Source: JAKBCQ01 sp021807585
Lineage (GTDB): Bacteria; Planctomycetota; Planctomycetia; Isosphaerales; Isosphaeraceae
Assembly: GCA_027325115.1 (NCBI GenBank)
Contig: DAHWFG010000073.1
Coordinates: forward strand, 1 to 14,420
Reading direction: 5' to 3'
DNA: 14,420 bases
Below the pieces are notes generated by a model. That model saw nothing but the letters and a program-made list of their open reading frames with translations. It did not search any database and was not told the DNA's origin. Within the stretch, counting starts at the first letter, position 1, and the number at the start of each line of letters is the position of its first letter. Made by a program: the position numbers and the translations under genes. Below, in pieces: positions 6,807-14,276 of the stretch.

Positions 6807-7385
6807 TCAACTCGCGGCGTCGGTCGTCGCGGCGGGGGTTTGGGTTTTCGCCGCGGGCTTCTTGGCCCCGGTCGATCGAGCGGGCTTCGTCGTCGTGGAT
6901 TTTGCGGAGGTCGTTCCATCGGTAGTCGATTTCGCCGTGGTCGTCGTGGGAGTAGCCGTTCCCGATGCGGCTTTCTTCGCCGCGGCCTCGGCGGTCGCCG
7001 ATTTGCCCCGCGTCCGCTTCTTCGGCTTAAGAGGCGGCTGCGCAGGCTGTTGCAACGCGTTCGCCGACGAATTCGCCTGCGGATTCTTGGCCTGCAACTC
7101 CTTCATCTTCTTCATCTGAGCTTCGTACTGCTTCTGCTGCTTGATGAACTGCTGTTGTTGCTGTTGCATCAACTTTTGCTGTTTTTGCATCATCAACATT
7201 TCATACACATCGGGATCGCCCCCCGCCTGGCGGTATTCGGGCGACATCGTCGGGTTGTAAACCGGACCGTAGGGAGACATCGCCGAAAAGCCGTTCGATC
7301 GGCGGAAGCCGTACTGAGCGTTCGAGGCCGTGGGCGCCAGAACCAGAACCGCCAATGAGACAAGCCCGATCAAGCGAAGTTTCAT
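6807..7385 (-). CDS. secreted low-complexity protein, Gln-rich helix and Lys/Ala/Thr-rich tail
   Basis: Function not recognised. The 192 residues begin with a clear Sec signal peptide (MKLRLIGL... hydrophobic to 16, probable cleavage after SNA at 21-23). Residues 24-60 are Tyr/Pro/Gly-rich. Residues 61-100 are a Met/Gln/Lys-rich stretch with six consecutive Gln at 74-79, likely a long helix or coiled coil. Residues 101-192 are Lys/Ala/Thr/Pro-rich, strongly basic, nearly free of acidic residues and predicted disordered, like histone-H1-type tails or wall-binding tails. Overlapping plus-strand frames are shadows: the signal peptide supports the minus strand. It lies 182 bases downstream of the response regulator on the same strand. 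The only purine tract before the ATG is GGGGGTAAG. Confidence 0.8.
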   Translation of the reverse strand: MKLRLIGLVSLAVLVLAPTASNAQYGFRRSNGFSAMSPYGPVYNPTMSPEYRQAGGDPDVYEMLMMQKQQKLMQQQQQQFIKQQKQYEAQMKKMKELQAKNPQANSSANALQQPAQPPLKPKKRTRGKSATAEAAAKKAASGTATPTTTTAKSTTDGTTSAKSTTTKPARSTGAKKPAAKTQTPAATTDAAS

Positions 7386-7567
7386 GGCTTACCCCCGTGA
7401 GGTTGGAACAAGGTCAATTCGAGGCGGGCGAGTGTGTGAATCGCGCGTGCGACCACCGACTCATTAAACCATACTACGCTCTCAGGGTTTCGGGACAATC
7501 GAAAAAACAACGAAAAACGCTTCGCTCGATCCGATCCGACGACGATCGAATCGTCGTTATTCCTTTT

Positions 7568-8977
7568 TCACGCTTGACTTCGGCGCGAACTTGGCTTGAA
7601 CGCGGCCTTGTCGATCCCGTACTTTCCCAGCTTGGCGCTGATGCTTCGACGCGACAATCCAGCGTCTTCCGCGCACCGATCGATCCGTCCCTTGTGCCGA
7701 CAAAGCACCTGCTTGAGATAATACGACTCGATCCGTTCAATCAAATCTTCGGTAATCGTTTGTAGCGGCTGATTCAGATCGTAATCGAGCGTCACTTGCC
7801 CGGGATCCGCCGATCCGATCGAAACAGGCAGATCGTCGGGCTCGATCGTCGTTCCGGGCGCCGTCACCACGAGTAACTCGACCAGATGTTCCAGCTCTCT
7901 GATATTACCGGGCCATTCATAACCGCGCATTCGCGCGATCGTCTCGGGAGCGAACGTTTTGACCGGAAAACCCCGTTCTTTGAGCCGATCGTTGAAATGA
8001 TCGACCAAATGCTCGATGTCTTCGATGCGATCCCGCAGGCTCGGAGTCTCGATCTCGACGACTTTGAGCCGATAATACAGATCCTCACGAAACCGACCCG
8101 CCGCGACGGCGTCTTTCAAATTCAAGTTCGTCGCCGCGAGCACCCGAGCCGACGTGCGGATCGTTTCCGTCCCTCCCACCCGCTCGAAAGTCCCCTCTTG
8201 AAGCACCCGCAATAGCTTCGCCTGCATACCGATCGGCAGATCGCCGATCTCATCGAGGAACAGAGTTCCCGCGTGAGCCAACTCGAAACGTCCCTTCCGA
8301 AGCGAATCGGCGCCTGTGAACGCGCCCCGCTCGTGGCCGAATAACTCGCTCTCGAGCAGCGTCTCGGTAAGCGCCGCACAATTGACGGTGATGAACGTCT
8401 CGGGCCGTTTGTCGCCGATTGTATGAATCGCCTCCGCGACAAGATCCTTCCCCGCCCCCGTCTCCCCCGTAATCAACACCGTGTGCGGAACCCGCGCCGC
8501 ACGGGAGATTTGCGTGAACAATTCGATCGATCGAGGGCTTTTTCCCACCATCCGATGGAACACGTGTCGATCGAACGCCTCACGATGTAAATCGTGCGCC
8601 TCGTCGAGTAATCGACGATCTCCCAACGCCTTCTCGACGACGATTTCGAGCCGTCTAAAATCAAGAGGTTTGCTTAGATAATCATATGCTCCTTCCCGCA
8701 TCGCCCCGACCGCCGATCCGATCGAAGCGATCCCCGTCATCACGATCACCGTCACGGGAAGGCTGCGACGCCTGATCTCATGAATCAAATCCAGACCGCC
8801 GACCCCCGGCGATTGTAAATCGGCGATCACCAGCGAGTAATCCCCCTCGATGATCCGCTCCATCGCGGTCGATCCGTTCCGTTCGACGTCGATCGCCCAG
8901 CCGGGGCGCCGTAACGTCTCTTGAATTTGTCGACCTGTCAGCGGGCTTATATCCACGACGAGAACGCGTCGATCCAT
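7568..8977 (-). CDS. sigma-54-dependent response regulator (NtrC family)
   Basis: Transcription activator for RNA polymerase-sigma54, 469 residues. The receiver domain is at 1-118: phosphoacceptor Asp53 (ADLQSPG), Thr81 and Lys103 are present, but the acidic pair near the N-terminus is Asp9-Ile10, so one Mg-binding acid is missing. The AAA+ domain is at about 142-380: Walker A GETGAGKD (171-178), the sigma-54 contact loop GAFTGA (218-223), Walker B TLFLDEIGD (238-246) and WPGNIRELEHL (355-365). The Fis-type helix-turn-helix is at about 432-455. Start: ATG at 8975-8977 begins the receiver domain exactly; the frame is open 72 codons further to a GTG at 9193, but that part is not receiver-like. 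No histidine kinase lies beside it, so it is an orphan within the window. Targets are unknown; the secreted protein downstream is a candidate. Confidence 0.95.
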   Translation of the reverse strand: MDRRVLVVDISPLTGRQIQETLRRPGWAIDVERNGSTAMERIIEGDYSLVIADLQSPGVGGLDLIHEIRRRSLPVTVIVMTGIASIGSAVGAMREGAYDYLSKPLDFRRLEIVVEKALGDRRLLDEAHDLHREAFDRHVFHRMVGKSPRSIELFTQISRAARVPHTVLITGETGAGKDLVAEAIHTIGDKRPETFITVNCAALTETLLESELFGHERGAFTGADSLRKGRFELAHAGTLFLDEIGDLPIGMQAKLLRVLQEGTFERVGGTETIRTSARVLAATNLNLKDAVAAGRFREDLYYRLKVVEIETPSLRDRIEDIEHLVDHFNDRLKERGFPVKTFAPETIARMRGYEWPGNIRELEHLVELLVVTAPGTTIEPDDLPVSIGSADPGQVTLDYDLNQPLQTITEDLIERIESYYLKQVLCRHKGRIDRCAEDAGLSRRSISAKLGKYGIDKAAFKPSSRRSQA

Positions 8978-9301
8978 GGCGCAATGATCCCGGTTTCGCG
9001 AAGCCGATCGGCTCGATCGACTCGCCTGTGTCCTCATCGACGAACGTCCCAACCCACCTGGTCGAGTCCATCCGCCTAGTCGCACAATGACCGACCCCTT
9101 CCGACCTGTCAAGTTGTCCGAAAGTCCAGTGACCACGCATGATACGACGCGACGATAAATCCAAACCCTAATCCGCGTCGATTCCAAGCTCACCCGACAA
9201 AGCGGGGAAAGCCCTTCAATACAGCCACATCGTAATATTACTTATATGTTTTAAATAATTGTATGCAAATTTTTATTCGTTATGGCGTCGCACGGCTCGG
9301 C
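8978..9301. other. intergenic region upstream of the response regulator
   Basis: 324 bases between the regulator and the alpha/beta hydrolase. The part next to the regulator (to 9193) is open on the minus strand but low in recognisable protein content. The part at about 9230-9285 is strongly AT-rich and carries a promoter candidate on the minus strand. No RNA gene was recognised. Confidence 0.6.
9241..9268 (-). promoter_or_regulatory. candidate promoter of the response regulator
   Basis: On the minus strand TTGCAT (9263-9268) and TATAAG (9241-9246) are 16 bases apart inside the AT-rich patch. The start would be near 9234, leaving a leader of about 257 bases before ATG8977. The long leader could mean that a start codon further upstream is used or that the leader is regulatory. 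Consensus-based only. Confidence 0.35.
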
Positions 9302-10360
9302 TTATTCACGCGAAATCCGCGGCTTTTCCGCGGGATGATTGAGACGCGTCTCGAGGAAATTGAACGCTCGCTCGCGAACCGAATCGGGAAAATCGTGTTC
9401 GCAATCGGGATGAACCGTCGCGAGTCGATCGTCGGCGTGAAACAACTTGTAAACCGCCGCGGCCGCCGCGACGCACTCCTTCACTCCCGAAACCTCGAAA
9501 TTCGCGTCATGAAGCGGAGCGTTCGTGAAAAACGGTCGAGGCGCGAGCGCCGCGATCAATTCGGGGAAATCGAACGGAACCGCGCTCGGTTCCAAGCCGA
9601 ACCGCGACCGAATCCTCGGCATGTAACCCGAATGCGACCAGCCCGCCAGATTCCCCTTCATATACCATGGAAACGCCGTATAACCGCATGAGGAAACGAT
9701 CGCCGCGATTCGAGAATCGAAGACCGCAGTGAAAATCGCGTGATGCCCGCCGAGCGAATGTCCCATCATGCCGATTCGCATCGGATCGACTTCGATCAGC
9801 GATTCCAGATAATCGATCCCGCGCATCGCGTCCCAAATCGCCTTCATCGACGCACTCGCGAACCCCATCTCGTAAGGATTGACGCGATGATCGCCGAAGT
9901 TCGGGTAATCGATCGCCAGCACGACATATCCCCGTTCGACCGCCTCCTTGCCGTAATGAAGACTCGTTTTTCCCCCCAACCCCACGGGTTCATCCTTGCC
10001 GATCGCAACAGTCTGATGAGCGCATAAAAGCGCGGGAAGCTTTGCCGAATCGTTCGTCCGCCTGGGCGTTAACAACCACGCCGGTACTCGATCCCCAGGT
10101 TCCGATGCGAAAGTGATCTTTTTCCTGGTGTACGAAGGCTCGTCGATCGTCGCCTCGACACGCGCCTGAAGCGGCGTGCGACGCTCACCGCCGGGCAATT
10201 TCCCCATCACCTCCTCAACCGCTGAGACGATGTGCGCGCGGCGAACGTTCCAATCGGCGATCGTCTCGATTGCGGTCTCTTTCCCCTCCAAGTCGCGAAC
10301 GACCAGCAAATCACGATGATTCGGGTAGACCGGTACGCGACGATCGAGGAATGACGCCAT
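9302..10360 (-). CDS. alpha/beta hydrolase, dienelactone hydrolase/acetyl xylan esterase-like
   Basis: Serine esterase/hydrolase of the alpha/beta fold. Counting from ATG10360 (352 residues), the nucleophile elbow is GHSLGG (200-205, Ser202), the probable acid is Asp285 in APLHDANFE, and the His is His322 in HPDCEHDF. Upstream motifs typical of this group are LPALLCAHQT (108-117) and YVVLAIDYPNFGDHR (145-159). No signal peptide is seen, so it is predicted cytoplasmic. The frame stays open to a further ATG at 10483 (393 residues), but the extra 41 residues look non-conserved and the conserved part begins near residue 3; neither start has a convincing ribosome site. It is divergent from the TlpA-like gene. 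The substrate cannot be told from sequence; planctomycete relatives are often linked to polysaccharide de-esterification. Confidence 0.88.
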   Translation of the reverse strand: MASFLDRRVPVYPNHRDLLVVRDLEGKETAIETIADWNVRRAHIVSAVEEVMGKLPGGERRTPLQARVEATIDEPSYTRKKITFASEPGDRVPAWLLTPRRTNDSAKLPALLCAHQTVAIGKDEPVGLGGKTSLHYGKEAVERGYVVLAIDYPNFGDHRVNPYEMGFASASMKAIWDAMRGIDYLESLIEVDPMRIGMMGHSLGGHHAIFTAVFDSRIAAIVSSCGYTAFPWYMKGNLAGWSHSGYMPRIRSRFGLEPSAVPFDFPELIAALAPRPFFTNAPLHDANFEVSGVKECVAAAAAVYKLFHADDRLATVHPDCEHDFPDSVRERAFNFLETRLNHPAEKPRISRE

Positions 10361-10510
10361 GTTGGAATCCACTTCAAAAAGAGCCGAATCGATCGCCGCG
10401 GATCTCGTCGTGTCGGCGGATTTCGTCGTGCTCAAGGAAACCTCGACTTGAAGCCCCTCGGTACGAATGCCGATGATAAGCATTGTATCGATTCCGCGCG
10501 TTTTGTCGTG

Positions 10511-10570
10511 CGGAACGTTCGCAAGGGACGGAACGTCCGGGGCGTCAGCTTTCCGGACTTCGGAGAAAGG
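10511..10570 (+). promoter_or_regulatory. structured leader of the TlpA-like gene
   Basis: The direct repeat CGGAACGT occurs at 10511-10518 and 10529-10536, 18 bases apart. Two hairpins compete for the same bases: GGACG/CGTCC (10526-10530 with 10534-10538) and GTCCGG/CCGGAC (10535-10540 with 10553-10558). The second ends 3 bases before the ribosome site GGAGAAAGG (10562-10570), which lies 8 bases before ATG10579. A protein operator or a translational switch is possible; this is an inference. Confidence 0.35.
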
Positions 10571-10578
10571 ACACTCTC

Positions 10579-12537
10579 ATGCGTCGACCTCGGCTCGCGT
10601 GGGTTGCGGTTTGGCTGATCGGGACGTCGATCGCCGCCGCCGACTCCCCAAAAATCACCGTCGATCAACTTTTGACGATGTTCAATCCGTCGCAACCGGG
10701 GGTCGATTACGACAAACCGATCGATCCCGCCGCGATCAAAGCGTGTAAGATTGAACAGGTGAACGGACCCGACGGAGTCGGCTACGTCTTGCGCGACGGT
10801 CAGGGGAAAATGCTCCGTCGCTTCCTCAACACCCGGGGCGAGCGTCGGCTCGATCAATGGAGCTATTATCAAGACGGCTTCGAGGTCTTCCGCGACGTCG
10901 ATTTCAACGACGACCTCGTCGTTGACGAATGCCGCTGGCTCAATTCGGGAGGAACGCGAGTCGCCACGGTCGTCAAATCAAAAATCACCGCGTGGAAGCG
11001 AATCTCGGCCGAAGAGGCGGCGAAAGTTCTTACGCAAGCGATTGTCGATAACGATTCCGACCTGCTCGAAACCGTCATGGCCAAACCCGACGATCTGACC
11101 GCGCTCGGCGTCCCCAAGGCCGAGGTCGATCGCGTCGCCGCGGCGTCGCAAAACCGCAAAGCCAAGCTCGACGCGCTCGTCAAAAGCCTGAAAGGATGGA
11201 GCAAAACGACCGTTTGGCAACGCTTCGACGGAGCGTATCCGCACGTGATCCCCGCCGACTCGGCGAACGGACTGAAACAAGACATTGTCTTATATGAGAA
11301 CGGCGTGATCTTTGCCGGCGCGCCCAACGGCCAGGGGGACTCGACCGCGATCTCTTACCTTCAAACCGGAGAGCTTGTTCAATTCGGCATGGTTTGGAAG
11401 TTCGTCGAGCTTCCCCGCCCGGTCGATCCCCAAAAACCCGTCTTCGCCGCTTCGTCCGATTCGGGCGTCCGAGCCGCGATCGCACGCGTCGAATCCGCGG
11501 GAACCGCCGCCGGGGGCTCTCCCGAGATCGAAGCCGCCAAAAAAGAACTCGCCGATTACGACGCCAAAATGGCCGAGATCATCTCCGGCGGTGATAAACG
11601 CGAACTCGCAAATTATCATGTTAATCGCATTAAGCTTTTGCGCAATCTTGTGAAGGTATGCGAATCTCCAGAAGATGTTTTGACGACGAACAAGCAAATC
11701 GCCGACGGTCTCGCCGCGGCGTACCAGACGGGTCGATATCCCGAAGGGGTCAAGCTGCTCGATACGCTCGTTGCCGAGGGGGGAAAAATCGCTTCGTACG
11801 CGGCTTATCGCAAGATTCTCGCCGAATACACATCGCGATCCGACGATCCCGCGGGGGATCTCGTCCCGGCGCAAAAGAAGCTGATCGCCGATCTCGCCAA
11901 ATTCCTCGCGGCTTATCCCGATTGCGACGAGGCGGCCGACGCGCTCCTTCAACTCGCCGGAATCAACGAATTCAACGCCGATGATGAAGAGGCTCGCAAG
12001 TATTATTCCGAGCTCGCGCACAAATATCCCAAATCCGAGCCCGGCAAAAAGGCCGCGGGGGCTCTCACGCGCTTCGATCTCGTCGGCAAGCCGCTCGATC
12101 TCAAAGGCACGGGGCTCGACGGACGTCCCGTGGCGCTTTCTCGCTTCGCGGGCAAGACCGTCCTCGTCCTTTTCTGGGCTAGCTGGGCCGATCCCGTCCG
12201 GCGTGAACTCCCCGAACTCGAACGCATTCATCAAAAATTCCGCGCCCAGGGCTTCGAGATCATCGGCGTGAATCTTGACGGTGAAAAAACCGCGCTCGAA
12301 CAATTCCTCAAAGAACACCCCGTTTCGTGGCCCCAAATATACGAACCGGGGGGGATGGAAAGCCGACTCGCCGATCAGTTCGGCATCATCTCGTTGCCGA
12401 CGATGATTCTCGTCGACGCCCAGGGGAAAGTCGTCAACCGCAACATCCGCATGGCCGCGGACCTCGAAAAACAGTTGTCGAAACTGTTTGAATCGAAAGC
12501 CGCGTCGGCCAGGCTCGGCGTCAATCGACGCGATTGA
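10579..12537 (+). CDS. secreted TlpA/thioredoxin-like protein with cysteine-less active site
   Basis: 652 residues. The signal peptide is at 1-21 (MRRPRLAWVAVWLIGTSIAA). A planctomycete-type N-terminal region (about 25-285) follows, then helical, TPR-like stretches (about 290-495), then a TlpA/AhpC-type thioredoxin domain (about 500-640). That domain shows LVLFWASW (529-536), cis-proline in ISLPT (604-608) and LVD at 611-613. The active site that should read Cys-x-x-Cys is Ala537-Asp-Pro-Val540, so it cannot do thiol-disulfide exchange and is probably a binding or scaffold module. Start: GGAGAAAGG 8 bases before ATG10579 and the signal peptide decide it; the frame extends to 10483 without support. 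It is divergent from the hydrolase and followed by a strong terminator, so it is probably monocistronic. Location is probably periplasmic. Confidence 0.9.
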   Translation: MRRPRLAWVAVWLIGTSIAAADSPKITVDQLLTMFNPSQPGVDYDKPIDPAAIKACKIEQVNGPDGVGYVLRDGQGKMLRRFLNTRGERRLDQWSYYQDGFEVFRDVDFNDDLVVDECRWLNSGGTRVATVVKSKITAWKRISAEEAAKVLTQAIVDNDSDLLETVMAKPDDLTALGVPKAEVDRVAAASQNRKAKLDALVKSLKGWSKTTVWQRFDGAYPHVIPADSANGLKQDIVLYENGVIFAGAPNGQGDSTAISYLQTGELVQFGMVWKFVELPRPVDPQKPVFAASSDSGVRAAIARVESAGTAAGGSPEIEAAKKELADYDAKMAEIISGGDKRELANYHVNRIKLLRNLVKVCESPEDVLTTNKQIADGLAAAYQTGRYPEGVKLLDTLVAEGGKIASYAAYRKILAEYTSRSDDPAGDLVPAQKKLIADLAKFLAAYPDCDEAADALLQLAGINEFNADDEEARKYYSELAHKYPKSEPGKKAAGALTRFDLVGKPLDLKGTGLDGRPVALSRFAGKTVLVLFWASWADPVRRELPELERIHQKFRAQGFEIIGVNLDGEKTALEQFLKEHPVSWPQIYEPGGMESRLADQFGIISLPTMILVDAQGKVVNRNIRMAADLEKQLSKLFESKAASARLGVNRRD

Positions 12538-13019
12538 ATCGAGGAGGAATCTCCGAGGTTAAGCTGATCTCGATCATCAAAACATTCAGATACTTACAGT
12601 TCCGAACGAGTCGTCGCGATCGACGGCTCGTTCGTTTTTCTTCGCGGACATGGATCGAAATCCGCGGGGGGACGACGTTCAAGTCGCCATCGAATAAGCC
12701 TCGGTGATGCGAGCCTATTATGAGCCGATCGCGAGGTTCGTCGAAAGCCGTCCATAAGCCGGCGCTCCTCGATGATGTCGAAATGAATAAAAGCCAAAAA
12801 GCTTGAGTATTTATTGATTCAGTAATTAATAAAAGTACGCAAGTAAATATATCGTTTAGGACGTGTCGTATCTGTATCGTTAGATAGTAATGCTATGTAC
12901 GCATGCGATTGAATATTATCGTGCGATCGCCGAATCGCGATCAATTCACGGATGTCGGGATATGCGGTTGGATACTCGGCGGTCCGAGGGCGCATTCGCG
13001 GAGATCGGGGGGTATCGCG
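12538..13019. other. convergent intergenic region
   Basis: 482 bases between the converging TlpA-like and DUF1080 genes. It holds the intrinsic terminator at 12604-12639, a GC-rich stretch without a recognisable gene (12640-12785) and an AT-rich stretch (about 12785-12900). Small frames here match no family I recognise and have no ribosome site. Confidence 0.6.
12604..12639 (+). terminator. intrinsic terminator of the TlpA-like gene
   Basis: A 12-base stem with one G-T pair, GAACGAGTCGTC (12604-12615) with GACGGCTCGTTC (12622-12633), and a 6-base loop GCGATC, followed directly by GTTTTTC. It lies 66 bases after the stop codon at 12537. The T-tract is on the plus strand only, so it acts rightwards. 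Confidence 0.88.
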
Positions 13020-13874
13020 TCATTTTGGATCGTCTCGGGGTGTGGCGAGAGAACGAATCTCGATTTTACGAAAAGAAATCTCGGCGGCTTCGATCTCGAC
13101 CGCGATCCGACCCCGCGCGATCGGCCTCGGCGCCGCGGGTTTATCGCGATCGACGATCCTGATGTTTCTCCCTCGATTCACAATATGACCGTTAAGAATA
13201 TGTTCAGTCGAGTCGCCTCGAGCGACGACCTCGATCGTATTCCAGCCGTCGACCTCGAAATCGCCCGGCAGCCGCTTTTGATAAGCGAGCCCCTTCCCTC
13301 CCAGCACGTGCGCCACGCCTCCCATGGCGGGATCTCGATACGTCGGCGTTTGGTCGTCGCGGGTCGCGGGATCGATCCATGTGTCAAGCTGATAACCATA
13401 CTGCGCGATCAGATCTCCAATGTCCGATTGTTGAACCTGAAATTGAAGCGCTTTCGGCCAAACCGCGTCGGGTCCGTCGATGTGGTAATAAAGTCCCGCA
13501 TCGCGTTTCAGCGCGGCGCGCGGCTGAAATTTCTTGCGTCCCCAGCGGTACTGCAACCTGAGGTGATAATTCTCATACTCCTTCTCGGTCGCGATGTAAC
13601 CCATCACGACCGAACTTCCGTCTTCGGCGTTCTTATACAGATGGATCGAATCGTCCTCGATCGTGATCACGCGGTCGGGATCCGCGTTCTTCCCATGCTT
13701 TTGGAGAAATGTGTACCAACCCGTCAGATCGTGCCCGTTGAACAGCGGGGTCCAGCGCGTGTCGTCGGTAGCGGGAGTCGCGGTGGCCGATATCTGCCGG
13801 CCGGGCTCTCCACCACTGGTCGGATTGTCCGTGCCGACGACGGCCAACATCATTATCAAAGTCAATCCCGGCAT
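13020..13874 (-). CDS. DUF1080 (3-keto-disaccharide hydrolase domain) protein
   Basis: 284 residues with one DUF1080 domain (about 40-276), a beta-sandwich family very expanded in planctomycetes; some members hydrolyse 3-keto-glycosides. Seen: WTPLFNGHDLTGWY (41-54), YENYHLRLQYRW (100-111), DAGLYYHIDGPDAVWPKALQ (125-144), WNTIEVVARG (211-220), LNGHIVNR (227-234) and the closing GRIAVEIEAAEISFRKIEIR (255-274). The N-terminus (MPGLTLIMMLAVVG) is hydrophobic but lacks the usual positive start, so export is likely but not certain. Start: GAGGAG lies about 8 bases before ATG13874; an upstream ATG at 13901 would add nine residues (MIVVNEERE) and has no such site. It is in the same direction as the sigma-factor remnant upstream. 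The substrate is unknown. Confidence 0.92.
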   Translation of the reverse strand: MPGLTLIMMLAVVGTDNPTSGGEPGRQISATATPATDDTRWTPLFNGHDLTGWYTFLQKHGKNADPDRVITIEDDSIHLYKNAEDGSSVVMGYIATEKEYENYHLRLQYRWGRKKFQPRAALKRDAGLYYHIDGPDAVWPKALQFQVQQSDIGDLIAQYGYQLDTWIDPATRDDQTPTYRDPAMGGVAHVLGGKGLAYQKRLPGDFEVDGWNTIEVVARGDSTEHILNGHIVNRGRNIRIVDRDKPAAPRPIARGRIAVEIEAAEISFRKIEIRSLATPRDDPK

Positions 13875-14096
13875 TTCCCGCTCCTCGTTCACGACGATCA
13901 TCGCCGATCATGCGCCTCGATCTCGACTCGACCCGCTCGCATGCATCTCGGTCTAGCGACCTTCTACTCACGCCGTCTTACCGCGACGGACGCATCGGGT
14001 CAACCTCCGGCTTGAACTCTGCTCTCGACTCCTCGCGAGCCGGCTCGTCGCGTTAACGTGCATGCTCTTCGGATCGGAATCATGCAAACAAGTTCG

Positions 14097-14276
14097 GATG
14101 TGCAACATTATTATAGATTTATGAATGAACGATGTGGCTTCGAGCGTTTTACCGGAACGGTTATCGCGCATCGACCTTTTGCCGAGTTTCCCGAGTTCGT
14201 GATCGACGAGCGGCGGAAGCTCTCCGGCGGCGCGACGGTCGCCGCGGTCGATCGCGTCCAGGAGCCTCGTCGCGTC
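14097..14276 (-). pseudogene. remnant of a planctomycete-type ECF sigma factor (region 2)
   Basis: About 60 residues read DATRLLDAIDRGDRRAAGEL then PLVDHELGKL, SGKTLEAT and IHKSIIML. This matches the N-terminus of the ECF group TIGR02999/Sigma70_ECF (pattern D-x-TRLL-x-AI-x-GD, LLPLVYDELRKLA, PGQTLQATALVHEAYLRLV). Key positions are altered (Tyr to Asp in PLVYDEL, HEAYLRL to HKSIIML), and the rest of region 2, the linker and region 4 are missing: the frame runs into unrelated sequence and stops at 13968. No start codon lies close before the match. It is a decayed fragment of a sigma gene transcribed towards the DUF1080 gene. Confidence 0.7.

Noticed and set aside
6801..7358. Plus-strand Arg/Leu-rich frames opposite the secreted protein
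   Set aside because: They are mirror images of the Gln/Lys/Ala codons of the minus-strand gene, which has a proper signal peptide.
7539..7557. Eight-base perfect hairpin after the response regulator as its terminator
   Set aside because: The T-rich stretch on the minus strand begins more than 20 bases after the stem, so intrinsic termination is not convincing.
8978..9193. N-terminal extension of the response regulator to GTG9193
   Set aside because: The 72 extra residues are Arg/Ser-rich and unlike any domain; the receiver begins precisely at ATG8977.
9317..9333. CCGCGG hairpin at the end of the hydrolase gene as a terminator
   Set aside because: It lies inside the coding sequence and is not followed by a T-tract on the minus strand.
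11290..12336. Minus-strand frame of 348 codons
   Set aside because: Antisense to the TlpA-like gene; no family features and no ribosome site.
12594..12797. Small minus-strand frame in the convergent intergenic region
   Set aside because: It overlaps the plus-strand terminator, has no ribosome site and no recognisable similarity.
12903..14015. Plus-strand frame of 370 codons
   Set aside because: It covers the minus-strand DUF1080 gene, which has full family motifs and a ribosome site; the plus translation is Arg/Ser-rich shadow sequence.
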